From Pomacea canaliculata (lineage: Eukaryota > Mollusca > Gastropoda > Architaenioglossa > Ampullariidae): a DNA stretch of 64,000 bases. Positions within the stretch are counted from its first letter, which is position 1. Each line of letters begins with the position of its first letter. Positions 50,686-61,910 of this stretch are shown piece after piece. The notes beneath the pieces are model-generated. The model was given only the letters and a program-made list of their open reading frames with translations, did no database searches and was not told the origin of the DNA. The stretch is from NCBI RefSeq assembly GCF_003073045.1, contig NC_037591.1, positions 20,268,819-20,332,818 of the forward strand. Reading direction: 5' to 3'. The translations under genes and the position numbers were made by a program.

Positions 50686-50916
50686 CAAAAACACCCTGTC
50701 CAAGACGATCCTACAAGGAACCCTCGAAGGGAGCCGTCGTCGTGGTCGTCCGAGGAAAAGCTGGGTCACCAACATCAAAGAATGGACCGAACGTGAGATG
50801 CCAGACCTGCTCTCATCTGCTCAAGACAGGACCGGGTGGAAAATTCTGTCTGTTGCTGCTGCCAGACGGTCCCCCCTACGCCCGGACCGGGCATGGGATT
50901 GACCTGACCTGACCTG
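50686..50916 (+). mobile_element. 5'-truncated LINE insertion, unit 2
   Basis: Same insertion as at 39,700-39,930, with the same AAGCGTTGGTC flanks (50,675-50,685 and 50,917-50,927). It was copied with the unit rather than inserted again. Confidence 0.92.
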
Positions 50917-50927
50917 AAGCGTTGGTC

Positions 50928-53900
50928 TCGGCAGACAGACAGCAGTCCACCTATACACGTCCATGAGTCAGCTTAGCGTGTTCGATTTGGTCCTGGAATA
51001 AATGGATTGCAATTTAGGTCGCGGTAGAATCGTCACGATCAGCTGATCGATAGTGAGGTTGTCACGTTTGTTGTTACTCTTTATCTGCAGACATCTGTAA
51101 AGAAAACAATCTCCAAATCGCAAAGAAAATGTACCAAGCATCTACACACACAGATTCACACAGATCCGATACGCTCGCGCACACACACGCACACACAGAA
51201 TGTATCCTATCTCCTACGGACTGATGGTGTCACTGCAGCAGATTATGTCCAGCTTGGTTACTCCCGCTGTCGCTGTTGCAATCCCGATGGGGATGTGTGA
51301 GCTGCAGCTGTCAATGTTAGATCCCCAGTACTAGCTGTCCACCTCCCCGAGTATGTAGGTCTCGGTATTGTTGTTGCCGTTAGTGTTTGCTCTTGTCAGT
51401 GCCATAGGCGTGCACACTGTCTGTCAGTCTGTTGTCAAGTCTTGCTGCTTGCTGCCTCAGTTCAGTGTCGTCTGTAAAGTTCAGGTTGCATGGGGACCTT
51501 CCATCAATGGAAATGGAGATATGAAGGTCTTAAAGAGTTTATTGATAAGCGTTCTCTAAGATGTTGTACATTACAGGTAACAAGGTAAGCCTTGGTGGAC
51601 ACCTTGGTGGACACCTTGGGCCACGTTTTTGCGTTGAGGTTGTTTGTTGTTAAATCATCGCCTGTTTGAGCAGCTCCCCTGAGACTATCAACGCCAGGTG
51701 ACTACTCTCCACTGAGACTTTGAATAGCACAGTCGACCTTTCGCCATTATACTGGTAGGTTGTATGGTTGTTGTATGTTTGCTTTGTATAGTCTTGATGT
51801 CTTTCCCCAGCTAAACGGTGTACAGGTCGAGGTCATATTCGCGGCGTCTGCTTTGCTCAGACGTAAAGCCATCAACTAGAAGTAAATATAAACAAACATC
51901 ACTTGTTTGAAAAGCTGCAAACTGTATTAAACTCAGTTTTTGCGTCTGAATTTCCCTTGCGTCGATTGTGCTGAAATAGAAACGAGTTTTACAGGAATTT
52001 TAAAAACCTTTACCTGAGTATTTCAACTTGCCTGATGATTACTTTTACTTGCTGTAAGTATGGGTTATAATGTATTGTTGTTATTGTCTTCTTCTGATTG
52101 TTATTTTTACGATAATTTGTTTTAAAAGATTTTTAGAAAAAAATAAAAGTATTTCTATGAACAGGATATGCCTTTGTTGTTTTTGTTTGTTCTTTGCAAA
52201 TATGCAAAAGAAAATCGGAAGAGAATCGATGAACAGAAGTGCAGAAAGAGTAGAAAAACCTTGTAAAAAAGATGAAGAAAGATTTTATTTTTACCCAACA
52301 AACGACGGGCTGCTACAAAGTTCTTAAAAATTTGGTGAAAGAATTTCTATAAAGCTCGTGAAAGTGAAGGCTTTAAAGACACACAGACATAGACTGATGA
52401 CACCGCTTCCTGAAACATTTGACAAAATTCCGCAAACAATTCTCCCGAGATTGGACCACACCTTTTATGTTCTAATGAATGTGTTCATGAGAAACCTATC
52501 TTGCTTCACAGTGAATAGTTGCCTCTCGATGTTCTTTGAAGAAACATAGTGTAAACAGTAAGATGGTCCTTTGGAAGGTAGTTTGCTTATATCCGCAAAA
52601 CTTCTCGCTCTATTATTAAGAAATAACTGAGACATAAAAGGTAAAGTGGTTTATAGAGTCACAATATGATGTCCAAATGTTACTAGATTGAAGGAATCTT
52701 TTTCAGACTATCATATAAGACTTAAAGAGCTTCTCTTTTCTAAACATTAACTCGGATTATGTCCCCAAATGGACTGGTGGGAATCAAGTCTGTCTGATAC
52801 CTTGAGTACCTTACTTTAAAACCCCGTGGAATCTCTAGTCACTATGTACTCTGACTTCACTTACATAAATAGTATATTGTTAAATAAAATAGAAGACTCG
52901 TTTCAATTGGAAAAAACGTTTATTTAAAGGTCTCATACCTTCCTTGTTAATTGTTTTTGTGCTCCTTGCGTTTTTTCGAAACAAATATTTTAACTAAAAT
53001 TAGCTAGAGATTTGAGTTTATTTGAAAAAAAAACCTCACAAAATTTGTTTTAAAATGGACATGCAGTACTCACTGAGATGTCTTTAAAAAGACGAAGATG
53101 TTCATTCTTTTTATAAGGCACAGATTTAAAATATGAACACGATCATTTGGAAATTGATGCCGTTTCAAAGACACTAAAATATTGTATTTGGAATCGAACT
53201 GCGTTCTTTTGACTCTGCTGTAAACGACTGAGAATCGAATAAAGCTGCGCACGTGCCCACTGAGCACTTAACAGGGCAGCGGATACGAACATGACTACCA
53301 TCTATACTGAATGTCTGAAGTGGCGATGCTGTGTTGTTTTTCTGCTCTTGTCAGCCAATGTTGTCAATTAGAACAAGCGGTGAAGCCAGACAGTAGTACC
53401 TGTACGGCCACTTAACGTTGTCAGAGATGAAATATGCAAATGTACAAAAAAGTGAAGTGGTATTTTACCGGCACCATTTCTACAGCCTGGCCATTAGGTT
53501 TGCTATTAAACTCAGGGCTTTCGACATCGGTGATTGACTTTAGTGAACTGGTGCATTAGTGAGTAGACTTCAGTGTTCATGCCATGACGGTTGCTAAAAC
53601 AATGCGTTTGTTTGTAGGGACTAAGGCTGTGATTGTTAACCGTCAGGGTTAGAAGACGTTAGTACTGCAGGTGCCTCTCGTGCCAGTCAAGCAGATGCTC
53701 TGGCCTCTCTGTTCCTGAGACAACTTCAGCTCTTCTCTGACTGAACAGTGAGCCACACCTAACTCCTTGCTGCCTGTAGAACGCATGTAAGTCTTTGAAG
53801 CGTACAAGGCAGTCAACTGCTACTTTATTTCTTAAAATGGTCGTCAAAGAGCTAGGGATAGTAGTTTTGTCGCTTCTCCTGTCGATGTGCTAAGGAGAAG

Positions 53901-54636
53901 TTTAAACGTAAGGGAACTTGTCTCGTATGACTTTTGTTGTGAAAGACTTCTACAGAAGAAGGGCTTTTCCTGCACCAAAGTATGTTTATCAGCAAGTCAC
54001 AGTTGTTCAACCCTTCGCATTGTAGCAAAACAAGTTTTTGTTCCACCCACTGCGCTATTACATATTAAGTATAACTATTTCTCGAAGAATTTCCTGTTCC
54101 ATAATGAGTACAACTGTTTATTGATTGTCGCGGATCAGTCCGTGCTTCCATTTTTTAAAGTTAGTTTAATCCCTTCGCTGTTTGTAAATTACAATGGTAA
54201 CTAGCATGTATTGATGTCAGCGAGGAAAGGGAGATCACTCTAGCGACATATATAGAGAAGCAGACGGCATTGGCGGACATGAGCGTAGATGCTGTGTGTT
54301 GATGGGAGCGTAGATCTTAGAAGTGATTCCTTTCCTAGACAAGGTTTCTTTTTTCTCTGTGTACTGGCGATTGTGTTACAACTCTTTTGATCAAGGATTC
54401 GTCTAGATCTAATCTTGTCCCCTTCGGTGGAGCGCACAGCAGTGTGTGGACTGTGTGTACCGTGGATTTCTTGCCGCCAACAAAATGTAAACAAAATAAT
54501 AAAAATTTGAACTGTGTGTGGACAAACAGAACTGTGAGTTGCAGGTAGACAATTGATTTGTGGATTTTTCCCCAGCTCGTCAGCCTTTGATTCACTCCTC
54601 ATTATAAGCAGCACGATTGTATTGTTTGTACTGCAG
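50928..54636. other. Spacer between type 1 and type 2 genes, unit 2
   Basis: Repeat copy of 39,942-43,649, with single-base homopolymer differences only. No exon recognised. Confidence 0.55.
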
Positions 54637-54757
54637 CGACTAACACTGGGATGAGAGATATGGAGATGAAAAATATAATTATCTGAGCCCTCAGTTTGCA
54701 GCATCTCCATAAAGTGAAGCAAGGACTTTTAGTGTCTAACGTTTTAGACAAAAGAAG
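54637..54757 (+). other. Type 2 leader exon, unit 2
   Basis: Copy of 43,650-43,770; early stop in its ATG frame and the same splice flanks. Confidence 0.4.
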
Positions 54758-55310
54758 GTAATATTTTACTTCGTTTTTTTTCATTTTTACTATTGAAACC
54801 ATTTAACATTTGTGATGATGCTACTTAATGTGTTGTCGAAATATTTGCACTGATTTCTACGATAATATTTAGTTCATAATAGTTATTTTTTCCAAACCGC
54901 AGTCACGTAAAAGTGCTAAAGATGTGTTATAAAAATATTTTCTAAACTGTGATGTGAAATAAATTTCAGGTATGATAGTCGTCACACAATAGTACTGCGA
55001 CTCCGTCACCTTATAGATAAAACTAGTTGTGTCACTCATGTCTCCACAAATGTAGTTTCAAGATATAAAAAGATATATCTGTGTTTACGATCGTCGTACT
55101 ATAGTTGTGTTATAATAGTTCTACCCTACATGTGCTGAAGACGAAAAGGACCAGAGCAAAAGTTCCCTGTCACTTATTGTGTAAAATATTGTGGACAATA
55201 TGTGACAATGTATGGTAAATCATTTCTATGACTCATTGTAGCAATAAGCCACACGTATTACAAATGTATTTAAAAGTACTTTACTTAGATCCTAATAATC
55301 CATTGGGCAC

Positions 55311-55492
55311 ATGAAGTCTGAAGACAAGTACAGGTGTACGCCGGCATACCGTCGCTTCGTTCTAGAGTTAGGCTACACCTTCATCTTCTCGGAGGGTCAG
55401 CATCTGTATCACGTGCATGGAGGTCAGTGTGTGTCGTCTGCCCAACATGGAAGTTACATATTTTGTCATATTATTTATTTTATTTCGGTCAT

Positions 55493-55544
<52 letters not shown>

Positions 55545-56392
55545 TTCCAGTCCATGTTGCTGATACACAAAGATCCAGAATCTCATTAAACGATGCGCGC
55601 TTCGGAGAGAGGAAAATATAAAATTGGGAATAATCGAAGGGGAGATATAGCTGTATTATAAGCCCATTAAGTTAATGACCATTACGCTTATTGAAGAGTA
55701 CATTTCTTGTGGATAATCGTACATTATTAGGCATATTCATTATTACATTTTCAGACAAGTGCAAGCCAGAAAGCGGCTGTACTGGTACCCGTATCTCCAG
55801 TTCTGCTTCATGATCAGTTCCCAGCAGGCTACCTACAGTGTCGCCAAGCAGGATTGTGAGGCTAAGGGCTTTCGCTTAGCTTTCCTAAACACGGACCTCA
55901 AGTACAACATGACGAGACTTCGCCTCCTGCACTTTTCAGTAGCTATGCAAGTTCTCATAGTATATAAATGTACTCGATCACTTCCGATTTTGTGGTCTTG
56001 GCATAAATGAGAAATTGACCATCATCATCAACATCATCTCTGCTTCCTTCGTTGATGTCAGGTGCATGTCTGTTATTCTTTCTATTTTCATCCGTTCTTG
56101 TATTATCATACATACATTCGTACAGCTGATTCCAGCTGCAAAGCCTGTACTGTTTTGATTTTGCAGATTTTAGTCAACGGTCGTACTTCATTGGGGCGGA
56201 GAGAGTCCTGGTCAAAACACCTGGACATGGGTGGACGGATCGAAGTCAAGAACCTGGACTGGGCTCCAGGTGAACCCAGCAACGCAACAGAAAATTGCAT
56301 TGATCTTATTTTCTTTGGTACATTTCGCATGAATGACGAGAATTGTGCCCTATGGCCTAGGGGTACCGTGTGTGATGTACCGAACTCCATAG
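55311..56392 (+). pseudogene. Type 2 lectin, copy with many indels, unit 3
   Basis: Exon 1 (55311-55422) matches the 44-kb gene. Exon 2 (from 55755 to about 55939) lacks a C in the AAGCGGCTG segment and its donor has lost a G (TTTTCAGTAGC). Exon 3 (from 56167) lacks a G in AGAGAGTCC and another in GGATCGAAG, and has extra bases in GTGCCCTATGG and AGGGGTACCG. As written it cannot make a CTLD. The same density of one-base indels affects the introns and spacers here, so I suspect the sequence is wrong rather than the gene dead. Confidence 0.7.
55489..55543. repeat. Compound (TCA)8(CAG)11 microsatellite, unit 3
   Basis: Same intron 1 locus as at 33,517 and 44,501, longer by two CAG than in unit 2. 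Confidence 0.9.
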
Positions 56393-59373
56393 CATCGTAT
56401 CACCTTTCTGAAAGATACGTGGCGACATCATAGACTATCTTTGTGGCCGGACAACTCCATAATAAACCAAGTCGACCAGAGCTATTGACTATGATGTAAG
56501 GCAGTTCGACTCAGCCAACACTAAAACTGTCTTAGAGACGATCACAGATGACAGAAATTTCTAGTCTTTTCTGTCATCTTGGCGTGTTAAATTTGGTCTT
56601 GGAATTGATGAAGTGATATGTAGTCGTGGGTAGAATCGTCCCAATCTATTTAATTATAATGAGTTGTCCACCTTTGTTGTGACACTTTTATCTGAATGCA
56701 TGTTTCTGTATAGAAAACAATTTCCTAATCGCAAAGAAACATTCGATGTCTGCCCCACAACAGATACACACATACCACACACACACACACACACACACAG
56801 GAATGTATCCTATCCCCTACAGACTTGTACAATCTTACAAAGCAACTGACCTGATCCGTGTCTTTGCAGCAGATTATGTCCAACTTATGTCCACTTATTA
56901 ATTTGCCTTATTTTTAATGTATACTATTATTCCTTTACTGGAAATGGAGATGTATGGTCTTAAAGGGTTTCTTTGAAAAACGTTGTACATTACAGGTCAC
57001 AAGGGTAAGCTTTGTGGACACTCACTGTTGTCTCCTTGTTATCTTGTCGACACGATTAAGTCCCTTCGCATAGCAGGCTGAGGGTGACAAACTCTCCTGT
57101 AATCGTGTCCTTTGTTTATAGATATGTCCTGACGTGAATATCAGCTATAAATAGCCATGTTTATGTGTTTTTGACATTTCTAGATATCGATGATGATCGC
57201 CATGTTTGCATTTTCCTGAAGTGGGTTGTGGCTCTTTTCCTTTCACTCTTCGCATCATCGCCATTGGCAATTGACTAACTGAAGGTCTCGCGTGTGGAGA
57301 AAAGAGAAATAATGAAAGCAAGTCTCTAGGAAAACCCATCTCTAGGAAAACGATAAACAGAGCCAGTCTACACATCTGTGTAAAGAGAAGCCTTAATCCA
57401 GTCCAAGAGGTAGTTTATCGACATCTCTTCTTAAAAACATTCTTCTAGTAATTCTTGAACTGTGTGACTTTTAATCTACAGTCATCTGCTGAATTTCCTA
57501 TCATCTGCCAATCTCCTCATGTTACCGTTGCCTAGACTTCAGATACAATCAAGCTGGTACAGCAAAGCCTTTTGCTGTGTCCGACGACCGAAGTCTTGTA
57601 CTGATCTGTCTTAGCAAGTTTTCAGTAACATGTTAAACAGCTCCAGGCTTATCCTCACCGGTGTAACGGTAAACAATCAATTCATTACAAGAGATTATCT
57701 TTGAATATTCATCTCAAAAACATGAGTTTCTGAAGAATTTTGAAATATATCATTGACTTTTGATTACAGGGATCTTCCTTGTTTAATACCAAACTGTTTA
57801 GTGTTGGATGCTAAATTTCTCACCACCTGTCACTCTCTTCAGTTTTATTACCTTGTCAAGAGAAACCTGCTGTCTAAAGCTTCACAGAAGAAAAAAACTG
57901 TAACACAGTGGAGTAAACTAGTCTATAAAAACTGTTTTGAACATCAATCTCAATACGTTACAGAAAAATTGAAATCAAGTTTCGGTTGTCGCAGTCCTTT
58001 CTTAGATATGCTATAGCAATTATGTATCCCATTGTTTATGTGAAGTCCAAAGATAACATAAATAAATTTTCTGTCACTATTATTATGTAGCAGTCTGTTC
58101 TTTGTTTCTCAAGTTACTACTCCATCAGTAAATGCACCAACGTCTGCTTTGCTCAGACGTAAAGCCATCAATGCTAGAAGTAAATATAAAACAAAGATCA
58201 CTTGTTTGAATAGCTGCAAACTGTATTTTAACTCAGTTTTTGCGTATGAATTTCCCTTCCGTCGATTGTGCGGAAGTAGCACGAGTTTACAGGAATTTTA
58301 AAAAACCTTTACCTGAGTAACTTCAGCTTACCTGATGATTACTTTTACTTCACTTTTTAAAGCTCATTGAACTCACTGTAAGTAGGGGGAATAAACTTAT
58401 AATGTATTGCTGTTGTGGTTATTGTCTTCTTCTGGTTGTTAATTTTTTAATTTGTTTGAAAAGCGCTTTTAGGAAAAATAAATATATATATGAGCAGGAT
58501 ATGCTGCTGTTGTTTTTTGTTGTTTTTTTCGCAGTAAATCTGTAGAAGATGAACAGAAGAGCAGAAAGAGTAGAAAAAACTTGTGAAAAAAGATGGAGAA
58601 AGATTTTATTTTTACCCAAGACGACGGTTACTACAGAGTCCTTAAAAATTGAAAAATGTTACGAAATGCCGTGCTAATCCTGTAAATTTTTACGATTAAT
58701 GTTTTTGAACAATAACAATTAATAAACACATATCAACAAATTATATAGAAAATACGATAGAAATATACAGAAAGTTTAGCGACATATTTAGAAAATAAAT
58801 ATCTAGAAAATATAAAAGAAATTACTAATTAATTAATTATCAAATTTATAGAGCGCATTTCTCCATTGTCAGCCGGACTCAAAGTACTATACAAGTAGGC
58901 GCGCTGGCACCTTTCTCTGTAAGTGTCAGGTTACTGTCATGAACACAGAAATGTAGACAGCAAATTATTAATTAATTAGATTTCTACAGAGTTTTAGCTT
59001 AATATCACTGTACTCTGAAAGGAGTTACCTTGTATCTATTCCCGTTGCAGGTCTTATTTTTCGGTTTTTGTTTTGTTTGTTTTTTTCTTTGGATGCTGAC
59101 ATGTTGCCACTTCTTCCACGAAGCCGTTTTGTCATCTAATCAAATATTGAGCATTAGCTTAAAGCGAAGTGAATTAATAATGTGGATGTTGAAATTCGCT
59201 GGAAAGACAATCTGCGAACTACCCAGCAGAAAATTCCACTAAAGCTGTCGATGGGTTTCTGAAAGATAAAGTTACATGCTAACAATGGATAATTAATTTT
59301 TCGCCAGCTCGCAAGCCTTTGACCATGTCATCATTCTAAGTACAAACTTTTATCGTTTTTTCCTATATATTAG
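56393..59373. other. Spacer between type 2 and type 1 genes, unit 3
   Basis: Indel-rich copy of 45,405-48,392. The CA tract at about 56,774-56,800 is longer than in the other units. No exon recognised. Confidence 0.55.
58824..58979 (-). mobile_element. Short LINE/SINE-tail-like element, unit 3
   Basis: Copy of the elements at 36,853 and 47,839. Confidence 0.5.
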
Positions 59374-59484
59374 CTACTAACATGGCAACAAAAAGAGTGC
59401 GACAGGAAAATCAAAGTTCCAAACCCTCAGTTTGCCGTGTACTGGAGCAAGGACTTTTCGGTGTCTCACGTTGTGCAAAAGAAG
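59374..59484 (+). other. Putative 5' leader exon of lectin copy D
   Basis: Copy of 48,393-48,503 with an inserted C near 59,400 (AGAGTGCGACAGG), an extra T near 59,458 and two lost T near 59,471, so its upstream frame is broken as written. Confidence 0.4.
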
Positions 59485-60092
59485 GTAATTTTTGTAACTT
59501 TGTTTTTTTCTCTTTACTTTTTTGGCAACTATTAACATAATGCATGAAGTATTATCTCGTTATATTTAAATTGTCAGAATATTTAGGTAAATTTATACGA
59601 TAATATTAGGCTTATACTTGCTATTTTCCAAACAGCTGACACATAAAAAATGCTAAAGAACGAGGGGGGAGGACCTCAATGTGCTATAGAGCACAACTGT
59701 GTTGTAAAAATTATTTTCTGGGAAAGAACTCGTGATACTTTAGAATTCCGATGTTAAATAAATATTCAGATGTATTGTGAAATCGTGATATTGTTCAGGC
59801 GACGAGATGTATAGCTGACAGGTGTCTCCTCAAAAGTCGTTTCAAGATAGATATCCCTTCCTCTTGAAAACAGATATATGTTTGCTTGCTGTTGTTTCCA
59901 CTTATAAAGGTATTTTACTTAGATCTAACAAACGTTCTGCACATTAAGTTTTTCTTTAATAAATGGTTTTAGACCACTTTCATTCCATAATTACACCCTT
60001 CCCGTGTTTACACACCTCGCACTAAGTGGCATGGGTGTGACACTTACAACTGCTTTTGTCTGTAAGTCAGGTTGCAGGTCCTTGTTTACACG

Positions 60093-61354
60093 ATGGCCCT
60101 CAGTCCGTTCATGGTGTTCATCTTTTCCTTGACGGTATGTGGCCTTGCAAGGTCACCCAGAAATGCTAGATCAGTCCGTGTACGTCACTTCCCCTATGCA
60201 CATGCGCGGCGCGCTGTCTGAGCATTGACCTGTGTCACGGCGTTTTTCCTCAAGAAGTCTGAAGACAAGTACAGGTGTACGCCGGCATACCGTCGCTTCG
60301 TTCGCCAGCTAGGCTACACATTCATCTTCTCGAGGGTCAGCATCTGTACCACGTGCATGGAGGTCAGTGTGTGTCGTCTGCCCAGCATAAAAAACACGTC
60401 TTCCCTCCCTCCCCCTCCTATCTCGGGTTTTTATGTTTTCATATCCGTAAAAGGAAGCAAAAGAGAAAAGTATGTTCTTCTCTCACGACACGAGCGCCCA
60501 CACACAGTACACATTAGCTACAAAAAAAATAAAAAATGAAATAACGACAGAAATAAAACGTTTGTGAATGCATGAGTGTGTGTATGCATGTGTATGTGTG
60601 TGTGTGTGATTTACCTGCAGTCGCTGGAGATGAAGTAAAGACGTTCACGTGATTACATTTTCCCGACAGGTGCAAGCCAGACAGCGGCCTGTACTGGTAC
60701 CCGTATCTCCAGTTCTGCTTCATGTTCAGTTCCCAGCAGGCCACCTACAATGTCGCCAAGCAGACTGTGAGGCTAGGGCTTTCGCATAGTTGTCCTAAAC
60801 ACGGACCTCAAGTACAACATGACGAGACTTCGCATCCTGCACTTTTCAGGTAACGTTTTAAGAAAAAGGTGTTGTTTTTTTCTTCGGTGTCCAGTAACCA
60901 TGGCCGCTACTTTATTATCTTTACTCTAGGACACCTTTGCCACCGCTTTATCAGTGTGGTTCCCTGAGTAGAACATCTGCTGGGTCTGAACATTATAACT
61001 TTATCATCATCATCATCTGTCTACCTGCTTTCGTCATTAATTTTACGTTTGTCTATCACTCTTTCTGTTTACTATCTCTTCCATGTATACTGATTCCAGA
61101 AGCGAATTGATTTTGATTTTGTGATTTTGCAGATTTAAATCAGCGGTCGTACTTCATTGGGGCGGAGAGAAGTCCTGGTCAAAACAACTGGACATGGGTG
61201 GATGGATCAGCAGCCAAGAACCTGGACTGGGCTCCAGGTAACCAAGTGGCGTCACAGAAAATGCATCGATCTTCACTTGTATCGTGATTTCAGAATCAAT
61301 GACCAGGGTTGTGAGTATAGCCTAGGATATGTTTGTGAGCTACCGAATCCATAA
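60093..61354 (+). pseudogene. Type 1 lectin, copy D, with many indels
   Basis: Position and order match copies B and C. Exon 1 (60093-60362) has a lost C at GTTCATC, extra bases in CCTTGACGGTATG, CCTATGCACATG and TGTCACGGCG, and a lost G in CTCGAGGG. The exon 2 acceptor reads TTTTCCCGACAGG instead of TTTTCAGACAGG; exon 2 (to 60849) also loses bases in GCAGACTGTG and GCTAGGGC. Exon 3 (61133-61354) is two bases short (CCAGGTAACC and GAAAATGC). No continuous lectin frame exists as written. Because neighbouring non-coding DNA shows the same kind of errors, the underlying gene may be intact. Confidence 0.7.
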
Positions 61355-61667
61355 CATCGTCTCACCTTCTGCAGGATTACGTGGAGCAATCATCAAATAT
61401 TTTATACTGAACTAAGTCGACCAGGATAATGCGACTATGATCTAAAGCCAAGACTTAATATGCGAGGAGACAATCGACCACCGATGGCAGAAATTTTTAG
61501 TCGATTTCACCACGAACTTGTATTACTGGACTGCTGGCAGACGATTCTTTTTCCAGTTAACTACTAAAACGAGGCAGATTTGTTCAAAGCCTCCGGCTTA
61601 GTCACATTCATTGTTAAGGCTCGCCGAGACTAACAGCGGAGAACTTTACAAGAGGCTAAGCGTTGTC

Positions 61668-61899
61668 CAAAAACACCCTGTCCAAGACGATCCTACAAGG
61701 AACCCTCGAAGGGAGCCGTCGTCGTGGTCGTCCGAGGAAAAGCTGGGTCACCAAACATCAAAGAATGGACCGAACGTGAGATGCCAGACCTGCTCTCATC
61801 TGCTCAAGACAGGACCGGTGGAAAAATTCTGTCTGTTGCTGCTGCCAGACGGTCCCCCCTACGCCCGGACCGGGCATGGGATTGACCTGACCTGACCTG
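61668..61899 (+). mobile_element. 5'-truncated LINE insertion, unit 3
   Basis: Copy of the insertion at 39,700 and 50,686 with extra one-base indels. The flanking AAGCGTTGGTC is still present on the right, and on the left it lacks one G. Confidence 0.88.
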
Positions 61900-61910
61900 A
61901 AGCGTTGGTC

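Larger units (their letters stand above)
44392..55379 (+). repeat. Tandem repeat unit 2 (about 10.99 kb)
   Basis: Same order as unit 1. Encoded proteins are identical wherever compared (type 2 exon 3, all three type 1 exons, several spacer frames). Differences seen are mostly homopolymer or microsatellite length changes, such as at the CA tract near 45,790 and T runs near 47,525 and 48,100. Confidence 0.9.
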
